The position numbers were made by a program, and so were the translations under genes. The notes below the pieces were generated by a model, which made no database searches, had not been told where the DNA came from, and saw only the letters and a program-made list of their open reading frames with translations. Positions 44,201 through 53,445 of a DNA stretch of 64,000 nucleotides are shown here, one piece after another. How positions within the stretch are numbered: the stretch's first letter is position 1; the number at the start of each line of letters is the position of its first letter. Source of the DNA: UBA6522 sp965205045 (GTDB taxonomy: Bacteria > Pseudomonadota > Gammaproteobacteria > Steroidobacterales > Rariloculaceae). The DNA lies in assembly GCA_965205045.1 (NCBI GenBank), contig OZ242031.1, positions 2,108,001 to 2,172,000 of the forward strand. Reading direction: 5' to 3'.

Positions 44201-44476
44201 TCACTCCAGCACGCTCTTCTCGGAAAGCAGCCGAACCAAGGAAGGATTGTTCACGACCGGTCGGTCGAGGATATTCTGAAATTCCTTCCACCGCCGATCA
44301 TCGAGCCGAAATACCCGCCGGTCTGCCAAGGTGTCCTCGGCGGCTTTGATTCCTGCATCAAGCAGAAACTCCGTGACGTTCATGTGTGCTGAGGACGCGG
44401 CCCGCTGTAGTAACGCCTTTACGCTCGGAGTTGTCCGAACCTCGATGCGCTCCGACTTGGTTTCCGCGATATGCAT
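44201..44476 (-). CDS. DUF1778 antitoxin (TacA-like), orphan
   Basis: The product has 91 residues from the Met at 44476. The ribbon-helix-helix part is SERIEVRTTPSVKALLQRAA, then MNVTEFLLDAGIKAAED, and the C-terminal toxin-binding tail ends VNNPSLVRLLSEKSVLE. Such antitoxins bind GNAT acetyltransferase toxins (TacT) encoded just downstream. Here the tcuA remnant follows instead, so the toxin gene is missing. An upstream Met (44575) adds 33 residues unlike the family. Confidence 0.82.
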   Translation of the reverse strand: MHIAETKSERIEVRTTPSVKALLQRAASSAHMNVTEFLLDAGIKAAEDTLADRRVFRLDDRRWKEFQNILDRPVVNNPSLVRLLSEKSVLE

Positions 44477-44707
44477 GGTTATTCCACCGATTTGGTCCAT
44501 CGGCATTCTGTCACACGGACATTGTTCGGACAAAAGCGGGACCTGCTTCTCTACCGGGTCAGGGACTGATGTCATCCGGCGCGGTCAACTCATGGTCGTA
44601 CTTCGCCACGATTGAGTCATATAGAATTGCGAACAACTGCCCGCCCGGCGGGCATGTTCGAAGCCTGCGGGCAACAGGAGGTAAGGAGACTTCCAGGAAA
44701 ACGGTCG

Positions 44708-47700
44708 ATGGAACAATCAAACGAGAGTGCAGCGCACGGAACAAGCGGATTGTCGGTAGCCCAAAAACTCGAGGAATCCCGTCGGGACGTCCTTGACCTG
44801 TCGCTGCGAAACTCGCTATTGAACTTCAGGCCGTCCAGACGGTTGGGAGTCGAAGTCGTCGACGAGTTGTCGTCCGAGATCCATCGCATTCTGGTCCAAA
44901 AGCGGCGGATCATGTATTTCCTTCCTGCGCCAGAGGAGAAATCGAAACCGGCAACCGAATACCAGAAGGAAGATTTTCCATTCGAGTTGCTAACGCTGCT
45001 GGCGGAACCGGAAATCGACTCCGATGAGCCCGCAGATCGCCACGTCGACAACAAGTTGCAGACCTCGCAGGAGAGGGCGACTCTGAACCGTCGCCTCATC
45101 GAGACGTATCGGCATGCGCGTTCGTCGATTGAGGAACAAGGTGTGAACACCCTCTATCTCGCGTTGGGCCTGTTGCGATGGTACGAGTCCGATCAAAGCG
45201 AATTGGAGCGCGTCGCACCCTTGATCCTGATGCCAGTACGGCTCGACCGCACGGACGTTCGCCATAGCTTCAAGCTCTCGTGGACGGAAGACGAAATCGA
45301 GGCAAACCTGTCGCTGGAGGCAAAACTCAAGAACGACTTCGGGGTCCGAATGCCCGAGCTTCTCGTAGAGGATGAACTCGGGGTCAGTACGTATTTCCGA
45401 CAAGTGGCAAAAGCCGTGGGCCGTCTGAAGCGCTGGTATGTGGACGAGAACGCGATTCACCTCGGCTTCTTTTCGTTCAGCAAATTCCTCATCTACAAGG
45501 ATCTTGATCCAGAGTTATGGCCCGAGGGGGAAAAACCGGCGGACCATCCCGTCGTTCACAAACTCTACCATTCCGCGGGTTTCCGGGGCGACGCGTCCAC
45601 TATCGCCGCCGACGAACACATCGATGACCACCCCAGCGCAACGGGTCTGCACCAGGTCGTCGACGCAGACAGTTCTCAGACCCTCGCCGTGATCGATGCC
45701 ATCGATGGGCGAAACCTGGTTATTCAGGGACCTCCTGGCACCGGCAAGTCGCAAACGATCACTAACCTCCTCGCGGAGGCCCTCGCCCGCGGCAAGAAGA
45801 TTCTTTTTGTAGCGGAGAAGATGGCTGCGCTGGAGGTCGTGAAGCGCCGTTTGGACACAATTCACCTCGGCGACGCTTGTCTGGAACTGCACAGTCACAA
45901 TACCAACAAGCGCGCAGTGCTCGATGAACTCAAGCGAACGCTGGATCTGGGCAAGCCTGCGGCCTGGGCCAGAGTCGACGACGAAGTTCTCAAGATGCGC
46001 CGCCGGCAACTCAATGAATACGCGGACGCGGTAAACGAACCGATCGGCGCCAGCGGGTTTACTCCCCACCAGTTGGTCGGGAAGTTGGAAGAGTTGAGAA
46101 CAGGCGGGCTGTCGGTTGATGGCCTTGGGATCAGGTGCCGGGACTCCGTGTCCTGGAGCGCGCCGGTGTTCGCCCGGCATCGGGCCCTCGCAGAAGACAT
46201 TCAGAGTCTCGTAAGGGGGATCGGCTGTCCTCGGGACCACTTGTTCTGGGGTGTCGGGCTCCTGCATGTACCCCTTCCGGCTGACGAACACCGCATCAGA
46301 CAGGCGTTGGAGAGTGCATCCTCTGAACTCCGCCACCTTCGCGGGCAATTGACTCGCCTCCGCGCGCTGCTCCTGGATAGCGAGGGAACTGGAGACGAGA
46401 GTCCACGCGATGCACAACGGTCCCTGCATACGGCCGACAAGGTGGCTGAGGCATCGGAGTTGATTGCAGCGGATCATCGCAATCCTGCTTGGGTTGCACG
46501 CGCGCCGGACCTGAACGAGTTGCGAAAGGATGCTCTGCAGTTTGCCGATTTGCACGCACGGTACGACTCCGTTCTGATCCCGGAAGCCTGGGAAGCGGAC
46601 GTACTGGACATTCGACAGGCGCTGGCCGCGTACGGAGGGAAGTGGTGGCGGCTCGTTTCCGGCACTTGGCGCACGGCCATGGCCCGTCTGCGTGGACTTT
46701 GCCGAACCGATCCTCCCAAGGACGCGGCCGAGTGTTTGAAGATTGTGGACGGCATTCTGGAGGCGCGCAGGCTTCGGCGCAGGGTCGCCGAATCACGTGA
46801 ACTTGCGGCCTCCGTTTTCCCGGGCCAGACCCTTGGCGATCGCCCGGAGCCTTATCGCGAATTTGCCCGGGCGACGGAGTGGTTCGTAGCCCTTCATGAA
46901 GAGAAGTCCGCTGGAACCGTCGACGATGCCATTCACGAAATGCTCGACTGCCGCCCCGGCTCGGCGGAAGTCCAGAATCAGAGAGAGGCTTGCAGCGACG
47001 CGGTAGAGCGGCTCGGGCAGGCGCTGGAGAGCGTAGCCGAGGCGTTCGAGCTCAGGGCCGACCGTTTCCCCTCGGATAATGGCCCCTGGGAACGTCCGTA
47101 CGGGGACCTCGACCGCTGGCTTGCGTCAGCCGCGGCACAACTGCCGTCTGCAAGCGAAGTCGTACGATTCAATCAGCTTGAGCAGAAAGCCATCGACGCG
47201 AAAATCCCGGAGGTTGCGGAGGCGGCGGCGTCCCGTGCTGACGCTGGAGAAAAACTGGTAGCCTTGTTTGAGCACGGCTGCTACAGCACCTGGCTTGAGG
47301 CCGCGCTCAGGGAGCGGCCGGCGCTCGCCCAGTTTGACGGTGACACGCAAAAGGGCATTGCCGAACAATTCCGCGGGCTCGACATGTCGCAGTTCGAGTC
47401 CAATCGAGTTCATATCGCGCAACGTCATTGGGAGGGGCTGCCTCGACACCATGGCGGTGGGCAGTTGGGCGTCTTGCGTCGTGAGTTCGAGAAGAAGAGT
47501 CGCCACCTTCCGGTGCGGGACCTCGTAACTAAGGCAGGAAACGCGATCCAGTGCATCAAGCCGGTCTTCATGATGAGCCCGCTGTCGATCGCCAAATACA
47601 TTCCGCCGGGTTCGGTCTCGTTCGACATTGTGGTCTTCGACGAGGCCAGCCAGGTTAGGCCAGTGGAGGCGATGGGCGCAATACTGAGAGGGAGGCAATC

Positions 47701-49489
47701 GGTAGTGGTCGGGGATAGCCGGCAGTTGCCGCCGACGAGCTTCTTCGACAGCGCTGGGCGCGACGTGGAAGGGGAACAATCGGAAACTGCGGACCTGGAA
47801 AGCATCCTCGGGCTGTTCTGCGCACAGGGCGCTCCTGAGCGATGGCTACGCTGGCACTACCGGAGCCGGCACGAGTCTCTGATCACGGTGTCCAATCATG
47901 AATTCTACGATAACAAGCTGATCGTCTTCCCGAGCCCGGATGCCGGGAAAAAAGAGAGCGGTCTGCGCTTTCGGCACGGCCCTGAAAACGTTTACGATCG
48001 AGGAGGCATGAACGTGGCCGAAGCCAGGATGGTGGCCGCCGCAGTGATGGAACATGCCGGCAACTCTCCAGACCTCACGCTCGGAGTCGTTGCTTTCAAT
48101 CTCAAGCAGGCTCGCCGCATTGAGGATGAGCTGGAAATTCTTCGCCGGCGGGACCCGTCGCTGGAGGCATCATTCTTTTCGCAACATCCGCATGAACCCT
48201 TCTTCGTCAAGAACCTGGAAAACGTGCAGGGAGATGAGCGTGACGTGATCCTGATCAGTGTCGGATACGGGAAGCTCGATGGCGGTTACCTTCCCATGAA
48301 CTTTGGCCCGCTGAACCGGGACGGCGGCGAGCGGCGGCTCAATGTGCTCATTACGCGGGCCCGGCGGCGTTGTATCGTGTATTCGAACTTTCTTGCCGCC
48401 GACCTGGATTTGCGGCGCTCCAAGGCGCGGGGCATCCATGCCCTGAAGACGTTCCTGAAGTACGCCGACAAGGGCATCCTCGACGTGCCGCGCGCAACGG
48501 GGCGAGACGCGGACTCACCGTTCGAGGAAGCGGTGGCGGCCGCGTTGCGGGAGCGAGGCCACGAGATCGAGCAGCAAGTGGGTTCCGGGGGCTTCTTCAT
48601 CGACCTTGCGGTTGTGAATCCGGATCGTCCCGGCCAGTACATGCTGGGCATCGAGTGCGATGGGGCGAAGTATCACAGTGCCCGATCCGCTCGGGACCGG
48701 GATCGGCTTCGGCAGCAGGTGCTCGAGGGGCTGGGCTGGACCATTCACCGCATCTGGAGTACGGACTGGTTCCGGAATCGCGAGCGCGAACTGACCCGGA
48801 TAGAGGGTGCGATCCGGACCGCCAGGATACGGAGCGCCAAGTCGGGCAACGGTGCCGGGCCTCCGGTAGAGGTGCGCCCGGAGACCGAGCAGCTCAAGCG
48901 CAGCCGCGAGCAGCCCCGGACGCCTGAGAAACGCTCGACCCCATATATCGTCTCGAAGCCGCGTATCCCGGCTCTGCGTACGCCGCTTCACGAGGTGAGT
49001 CTTTCCCGGCTTGCCGATTGGATGAGTGACGTGGTTCGGGTCGAGAGCCCGATACACCGGCAGGAAGTGGTTACCCGAATCAGAACTGCGGCACGCGTGG
49101 GCCGCGCGGGATCCCGAATCAGGCAATGCATGGAGCAGGCGATACGATACGGTGCCAGAAGAGGGATGTTCGAACGGCGGGGCGACTTTCTCTGGCGTAC
49201 CGGGCACCGCACCCTCGAAGTCCGCAGTCGAGACGGAGACCTTCCCGACACGGCGAAGGCGCTCCGGAAAATAGCGATGATCGCACCTGAAGAGATCGGT
49301 CAGGCGCTACACCATGCGGTCAAGGACAGCTTCGGAATCAGCGAGGATGAGGCTATAGCAGAAGCATGCCGCCTGTTCGGATTTCGGCGTACTGGCCCCA
49401 GGATCACAAGCCGAGTAAGACAAATCCTCCAACAGGAGATCAGGGAAGGGAGACTGAAACGAACCGGAGAGCTTCTTCGCGTTTCCTGA
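44708..49489 (+). CDS. DUF4011 - SF1 helicase - Vsr/DUF559-like nuclease - DUF3320 protein (Hhe-like)
   Basis: The product has about 1593 residues from the ATG at 44708. The DUF4011 region begins KLEESRRDVLDLSLRNSLLN (the core LSLRNSLLNF is diagnostic). The SF1 Upf1-like helicase has IQGPPGTGKSQTITNLL (Walker A), DIVVFDEASQV, VVGDSRQLPPTSFF, LRWHYRSRHESLI, and LNVLITRARRR. A nuclease domain of the DUF559/Vsr type follows (EEAVAAALRERGHEI, FFIDLAVVNPD, YMLGIECDGAKYH), and the C-terminal DUF3320 begins near DWMSDVVRVESPIHRQEVVT. From memory, this order matches the single-gene phage defence system Hhe. All motifs appear intact. An in-frame ATG at 44612 would add 32 residues. Confidence 0.88.
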   Translation: MEQSNESAAHGTSGLSVAQKLEESRRDVLDLSLRNSLLNFRPSRRLGVEVVDELSSEIHRILVQKRRIMYFLPAPEEKSKPATEYQKEDFPFELLTLLAEPEIDSDEPADRHVDNKLQTSQERATLNRRLIETYRHARSSIEEQGVNTLYLALGLLRWYESDQSELERVAPLILMPVRLDRTDVRHSFKLSWTEDEIEANLSLEAKLKNDFGVRMPELLVEDELGVSTYFRQVAKAVGRLKRWYVDENAIHLGFFSFSKFLIYKDLDPELWPEGEKPADHPVVHKLYHSAGFRGDASTIAADEHIDDHPSATGLHQVVDADSSQTLAVIDAIDGRNLVIQGPPGTGKSQTITNLLAEALARGKKILFVAEKMAALEVVKRRLDTIHLGDACLELHSHNTNKRAVLDELKRTLDLGKPAAWARVDDEVLKMRRRQLNEYADAVNEPIGASGFTPHQLVGKLEELRTGGLSVDGLGIRCRDSVSWSAPVFARHRALAEDIQSLVRGIGCPRDHLFWGVGLLHVPLPADEHRIRQALESASSELRHLRGQLTRLRALLLDSEGTGDESPRDAQRSLHTADKVAEASELIAADHRNPAWVARAPDLNELRKDALQFADLHARYDSVLIPEAWEADVLDIRQALAAYGGKWWRLVSGTWRTAMARLRGLCRTDPPKDAAECLKIVDGILEARRLRRRVAESRELAASVFPGQTLGDRPEPYREFARATEWFVALHEEKSAGTVDDAIHEMLDCRPGSAEVQNQREACSDAVERLGQALESVAEAFELRADRFPSDNGPWERPYGDLDRWLASAAAQLPSASEVVRFNQLEQKAIDAKIPEVAEAAASRADAGEKLVALFEHGCYSTWLEAALRERPALAQFDGDTQKGIAEQFRGLDMSQFESNRVHIAQRHWEGLPRHHGGGQLGVLRREFEKKSRHLPVRDLVTKAGNAIQCIKPVFMMSPLSIAKYIPPGSVSFDIVVFDEASQVRPVEAMGAILRGRQSVVVGDSRQLPPTSFFDSAGRDVEGEQSETADLESILGLFCAQGAPERWLRWHYRSRHESLITVSNHEFYDNKLIVFPSPDAGKKESGLRFRHGPENVYDRGGMNVAEARMVAAAVMEHAGNSPDLTLGVVAFNLKQARRIEDELEILRRRDPSLEASFFSQHPHEPFFVKNLENVQGDERDVILISVGYGKLDGGYLPMNFGPLNRDGGERRLNVLITRARRRCIVYSNFLAADLDLRRSKARGIHALKTFLKYADKGILDVPRATGRDADSPFEEAVAAALRERGHEIEQQVGSGGFFIDLAVVNPDRPGQYMLGIECDGAKYHSARSARDRDRLRQQVLEGLGWTIHRIWSTDWFRNRERELTRIEGAIRTARIRSAKSGNGAGPPVEVRPETEQLKRSREQPRTPEKRSTPYIVSKPRIPALRTPLHEVSLSRLADWMSDVVRVESPIHRQEVVTRIRTAARVGRAGSRIRQCMEQAIRYGARRGMFERRGDFLWRTGHRTLEVRSRDGDLPDTAKALRKIAMIAPEEIGQALHHAVKDSFGISEDEAIAEACRLFGFRRTGPRITSRVRQILQQEIREGRLKRTGELLRVS

Positions 49490-49514
49490 GGCCGGGCTGC
49501 TCCGCGAAGACGCA

Positions 49515-49697
49515 TTAGCTCGGGCGCGATCCCACCCGCACCGGAATTACTTCCTGCCAAGCCACAACCCGAGCAATGTTGTAAACGGTGCCGGTCTCGA
49601 ACGGCGTCTCATCCATCCGCAGGCTCAGCTCCTCGGCCATCAGCCGAAATTCTTCGCCGAGGACAATCAGCGGCCGCGGGATGGATTCATCGGTCAT
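49515..49697 (-). CDS. Small hypothetical protein
   Basis: The 60-residue frame opens MTDESIPRPLIVLGEEFRLM and continues ETGTVYNIARVVAWQEVIPV. The composition looks protein-like and it faces the helicase gene end to end. No family is recognised. It is low-confidence because of its size. Confidence 0.4.
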   Translation of the reverse strand: MTDESIPRPLIVLGEEFRLMAEELSLRMDETPFETGTVYNIARVVAWQEVIPVRVGSRPS

Positions 49698-49780
49698 TTT
49701 GCAGGTATCGCATACATATCACGGCCAGGCGATCAGTAGCAGAGCGTATTCTTTTCGACGCCATATTGCACTCCACCCCG

Positions 49781-50095
49781 TCAGCGGATTTCGATCAGGG
49801 ACTCGCCGTCCAACAGGGCAGCTTCAATCGCCGGCAAGTGGGGTGCCAGTTTGGTTCGAAGCGAGGCATTTGTGGTGTTGCCGAAGCGCACCCAGACCAC
49901 CTGCAGTCCCGGGCGGCGCCGTGCACGGTCGGCAAAGTCCCTGTCTTTCGACCAGACAACGGCTCGCGTCTCTCGCGCCCTGGCTTCGATGTCGTCGTCA
50001 GTAGCCGCACCGTGGCCGAGGTCGTTGACATGGTCGGACGGATAGCCTGCCGCGGCAAGCCATCGCGCCAGGCCCGGCGGCAATGGTAGTGGCAT
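49781..50095 (-). CDS. DUF5615 PIN-like toxin, N-terminus altered
   Basis: The protein has 104 residues. LPPGLARWLAAAGYPSDHV, then RETRAVVWSKDRDFADRAR, then VVWVRFGNTTNASLRTKL match DUF5615 PIN-like proteins. The usual first strand, with its catalytic Asp (M-x-F-L-x-D-x-Q-L-P-P), is replaced by MPLPLPPG, so one acidic active-site residue is missing. The DUF433 antitoxin that normally precedes such genes is not found at 50096-50240. It is probably an inactivated remnant of a toxin-antitoxin pair. Confidence 0.65.
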   Translation of the reverse strand: MPLPLPPGLARWLAAAGYPSDHVNDLGHGAATDDDIEARARETRAVVWSKDRDFADRARRRPGLQVVWVRFGNTTNASLRTKLAPHLPAIEAALLDGESLIEIR

Positions 50096-50188
50096 TGGCG
50101 ATGGCGATACCTTCCGCTGACAGCCGCAAGCGCCCCTTGCGATATTATGTCGAGCTCACCCTGAGATGACGCCGAACAAGACGGCAAA

Positions 50189-50257
50189 GAGCACAGACAT
50201 GAGCCCGACCGGAGCGCGGATATGCGCCCGACCGGAGCACAGACATGAGACCGAACA
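50189..50257 (+). repeat. Three tandem 23-bp repeats at a gene start
   Basis: Three adjacent copies (50189-50211, 50212-50234, 50235-50257) follow the pattern GAGCACAGACATGAGCCCGA plus CCG, with 5 to 6 differences between copies. Each contains an ATG; the third (50245) starts the next gene. Because 23 is not a multiple of 3, only one copy is in frame. The repeat may be slippage that moved the start signals. Confidence 0.75.
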
Positions 50258-51270
50258 GCGTACATTTCGTCGGCAGCATCGGGCTGGACACCGTCGATGA
50301 TGTGTTCCGGACGTGCGGCCGCACCCTCGGCCGGCGGCTGAAGCGGCTGCCCGACGGTGAGCCGGGCGGGCGGCGCCTGTGGATCAGTTGGCAGGTGCCG
50401 TTGCTGCGGGCGAGCCCGTACCTGCGGCCCATCGGCGATCCCATGGCGCTGGTCCCGCTGGAACTGGTGCCGGGCGTCAACCCCGAGGACATCCAATTCG
50501 GCGAGCTCGGCTACTGCCGCGAGGCGCGCATCTCGTATCGGGATTTCCGCAGGGCGCGGGAGCGCGGGGATATTCCCGCGGACGTTCGTTTCCAGGTCAG
50601 CCTGCCGACGCCGCTGGCGGTGGTCGGTTCCTTCGTGCACGGTGAGGGCATGCTCGCCGTACTGGCGGCCTACCGGCAGGCGATGATCGCCGAGGTCCGA
50701 CGCATGTGCTCGGTGCTCCCGATCCGCGACCTGGCCATCCAGTGGGACGTGTGCATCGAGACGGTGGCCTGGGACGGCCGGCCCAGCATCGTCCCGCCGG
50801 CGCCGAACAGGGAGCAGATCATTCCCCCGTCACTGGCGATGATGTGCGATGTGATTCCGCCCGAGGTGGAGGTGGGCATCCACCTGGGTCACGGCGACTA
50901 CGACGCGAAGCACTTGATCGAGCCGGTCGACTCGGCGGCCATGGTCAGCCTGGCCAATGCCATCGTCGCGGCCACCGACCACCCGCTGGGCTTCGTGCAC
51001 CTGCCGGTGCCCATCGACAGGGACGACGACGCCTATTTCGAGCCGTTCCGCGGCCTGAAGCTCGATCCGGACACCGAGATCTATCTCGGCCTGGTGCACG
51101 CGGACGGACCCGAAGCAACCAACAGGCGAATCGCCACGGCGAGCAGGCACGTGCCCGAATTCGGTATTGCCGCCGAACGCGGCATCGCGCGGAAACGCAC
51201 CAGCGACAAGGTTGAGGAACTGATCCAGCTCCTCGCCGCTTGCTCGGAGGAACCGGCCGCAACGGACTGA
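50245..51270 (+). CDS. MetE/UROD-like superfamily protein of unknown function
   Basis: The protein has 341 residues. The overall pattern (HFVGSIGLDTVDDVF opening; LAIQWDVCIETVAW; VEVGIHLGHGDYDAKHL; FVHLPVPIDRDDDAYF; LDPDTEIYLGLVHADGPEA) fits the TIM-barrel of cobalamin-independent methionine synthase C-terminal-like and UROD-like proteins. The His-containing LGHGD and LVHADG loops would be the active-site loops. The MetE zinc ligands are not clearly present, so I do not propose a substrate. The ATG lies in the third of three tandem repeats. Confidence 0.65.
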   Translation: MRPNSVHFVGSIGLDTVDDVFRTCGRTLGRRLKRLPDGEPGGRRLWISWQVPLLRASPYLRPIGDPMALVPLELVPGVNPEDIQFGELGYCREARISYRDFRRARERGDIPADVRFQVSLPTPLAVVGSFVHGEGMLAVLAAYRQAMIAEVRRMCSVLPIRDLAIQWDVCIETVAWDGRPSIVPPAPNREQIIPPSLAMMCDVIPPEVEVGIHLGHGDYDAKHLIEPVDSAAMVSLANAIVAATDHPLGFVHLPVPIDRDDDAYFEPFRGLKLDPDTEIYLGLVHADGPEATNRRIATASRHVPEFGIAAERGIARKRTSDKVEELIQLLAACSEEPAATD

Positions 51271-51373
51271 ACGGCCGGCGCAGGCCGGGCGCCGTCAGCG
51301 CGCTCCGCAAGACTACGGCGTCACCGGGAGGATGCGGCCCGCGCGTGAAGCGCGCGGCGCACCCTGGCTCGAC

Positions 51374-52864
51374 TTACTGATCCGCCGGTTCTTCCACCCG
51401 GTCTTCGAACACCAGCGGTCGCAGGCCGCCGTCGAGCGCGGGGTCGTAGTCGGGGTTCAGCGTCGGGATGTTCGTTCCGACGTCATCCAGGTAGGCCTTG
51501 AGTTCCGCGAACATCGACTCGGCAATCTCCGGCCGGACCCGCGACAGGTCGGTCGACTCCCGCAGATCCATGTCGAGATCGTAGAGATACGTGCGGTCCG
51601 GCTCGAGTTCCCAGATGAGCTTGTGGTTGCCGCGCCGGATCGCGGCCTGCGGCGTGACGTGCTTCTGGTTGCGGTAAGCGCCGTAGAACCAGATCAGCGG
51701 TTCCGTCGGCCGGTCCACCGACCCGCCGCCGCCGCTCTCCAGAACCGGAGCGAGGCTGCCGCCGTCCAGATCGCCCGGCAGGCGGTCGGCGGCCCCCACC
51801 CAATCGGCGATCGTCGGCATGAAGTCGTAGCCGACGACGGGCACGTTGCTCTGCGTACCGCCCTCGATGCCCGGCCCGCGCACGAACAGCGGAACCCGGA
51901 TGCCGCCCTCCCAGACGTGGGTCTTGCCCCAGGCCAGCGGCACGTTGCTGGTCACCGGGTTATCCGATTCGCCGCCGTTGTCGGAGGTGAAGATGACGTA
52001 GGTGTCATCGGCGACACCTAGACGGTCCAGCGCGTCGAGGATGCGTCCCACGCCCTGGTCCATTTCCTCCGTCATGGCCGCATACATCAGATTGGTGTGC
52101 GTCATATCCCCGAACATGCCGAGGTCTGTCTGAAGCAGGTGCTCGGCGTACTTCGACAGGGTTTCCGGCCGCGCTCTTACCGGCGTGTGCACGGCGTAGT
52201 ACGAGACCATTGCGAAGAAGGGCCGGCCGGCCTGCGCCTGCTCGTCGATGAAGGCGATGGCGTCGTCCGTCACCTGGTCGCTTCGCTTCGCGTCGGGCTG
52301 GGGCGCAAAACCTTCATCGTTGGTCGTCAGGCCGTTGTGCGCATCGTAGCCGTGCCGGTCCGGCGAGCCCCCGCCCATGTGCCACTTGCCGAAGTGGCCG
52401 GTGGCGTAGTCGGGGTCGTGCTGCTTGAGCAGCTCCGCGATGGTCGTCTCCTCGTCCGCAATATCGCTGACCGGGAAAGGCACGATCATCGGCTTGTTGA
52501 AATACATGGTGTCGTGGAACACCTGGATGTTGGCGACCCCGTTCTCGTCGGCCACCACGTCGATGATGTCGGTGGCCCCCAGCCGCGCCGCCGTCTTGCC
52601 GGTCTGGATGCTCATTCGAGTGGGCGAACAGTTCGGCGCAGGCGAATAGGCGTTGGAGAACTTCATGCCCTCCGCGGCCAGGCGCTCCAGATTCGGCGTC
52701 TGGTACAGGTCGCTCACCGAACCGGCCACGCGGTCGTCCATCCGGACGGAGGTGCCGGTCCAGCCCTGGTCGTCGGACAGGATCAGCACGATGTTCTGCG
52801 CGGCGGCCTGATGGACACCGAGCAGGAGCGCAAGGGAAGCCGGGATGGTAGTGCGTCTGTTCAT
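51374..52864 (-). CDS. Secreted sulfatase (arylsulfatase family)
   Basis: The protein has 496 residues with a signal peptide (RRTTIPASLALLLGVHQAAA, cut after AAA). The sulfatase core includes NIVLILSDDQGW (metal-binding Asp pair), NCSPTRMSIQTGK with the C-x-P-x-R site whose Cys is converted to formylglycine, GHFGKWHMGG, and VIFTSDNGGESDNP. It hydrolyses sulfate esters in the periplasm or outside the cell. The C-terminal part (RRGNHKLIWELEPDRTYLYD) is typical. No formylglycine-generating enzyme gene is in the window. Confidence 0.9.
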   Translation of the reverse strand: MNRRTTIPASLALLLGVHQAAAQNIVLILSDDQGWTGTSVRMDDRVAGSVSDLYQTPNLERLAAEGMKFSNAYSPAPNCSPTRMSIQTGKTAARLGATDIIDVVADENGVANIQVFHDTMYFNKPMIVPFPVSDIADEETTIAELLKQHDPDYATGHFGKWHMGGGSPDRHGYDAHNGLTTNDEGFAPQPDAKRSDQVTDDAIAFIDEQAQAGRPFFAMVSYYAVHTPVRARPETLSKYAEHLLQTDLGMFGDMTHTNLMYAAMTEEMDQGVGRILDALDRLGVADDTYVIFTSDNGGESDNPVTSNVPLAWGKTHVWEGGIRVPLFVRGPGIEGGTQSNVPVVGYDFMPTIADWVGAADRLPGDLDGGSLAPVLESGGGGSVDRPTEPLIWFYGAYRNQKHVTPQAAIRRGNHKLIWELEPDRTYLYDLDMDLRESTDLSRVRPEIAESMFAELKAYLDDVGTNIPTLNPDYDPALDGGLRPLVFEDRVEEPADQ

Positions 52865-52945
52865 GGCGATGCTCCGTTGATTTTCTTTCGTGACAGTCTT
52901 CGCTTGACATGAGATTGCGATTGTTGCCGATGAGTTGTCCGGCGT

Positions 52946-53371
52946 CTATGCGTAAAACTTGCAAGTGGCGCGCTTGCCGAACCACCTGTACCTGTTCCGC
53001 GCGACCAGCGAATAGACCCGGTCCCGGATCGACCTCGGCACCAGGCGCAGTCCCGTGGCCAGATTCCACGGACGCCTCAGTTCAGCCGCGATGGCGATGG
53101 CCGCGTCGCTCCTGACGAGCGCTTCGCCTTTGCCGCCGCCGCTGCCGCCGCCGTCGCCGCCGCCGCCGTCGCCGCCGCCGCGAATGAGCAGAAACGTGTC
53201 GACCTGATCGATCGACACGCCATGCGCTTCGAGCAATTGCTGTCCCTGCGGCGTCTGCATGGGCACGAACGTGAACACGCCGCGGGGACCCCGCGCGGAA
53301 ACAAAATCAACGACGCCACTGCACAGGTTGCAGATACCGTCGAAGACCACGATGTGGGTATCAGGCTGCAT
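52946..53371 (-). CDS. DCC-family thiol-disulfide oxidoreductase-like protein (DUF393) with Gly-rich insert
   Basis: The protein has 141 residues. IVVFDGICNLCSGVVDFV carries the DCC-family C-x-x-C next to D-G. The C-terminal YSLVARNRYRWFGKRA is also typical. Between FLLIRGG and EALVRSDAA there is an insert of about 16 residues of Gly, Asp, Ser and Lys encoded by GCC/GTC triplet repeats (53131-53185), longer than family members show. It may be slippage-generated. Confidence 0.85.
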   Translation of the reverse strand: MQPDTHIVVFDGICNLCSGVVDFVSARGPRGVFTFVPMQTPQGQQLLEAHGVSIDQVDTFLLIRGGGDGGGGDGGGSGGGKGEALVRSDAAIAIAAELRRPWNLATGLRLVPRSIRDRVYSLVARNRYRWFGKRATCKFYA

Positions 53372-53445
53372 GGCGCAGTCATTCTACAGCCGCGTGCGCT
53401 CGATCGAGTCCCGCCGGCTGCTTCAATTCCTCGATCTACGGGGCG

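Noticed and set aside
50189..50257. Tandem repeats considered as a CRISPR array
   Set aside because: The 23-bp units are directly adjacent without spacers, and no cas gene is nearby.
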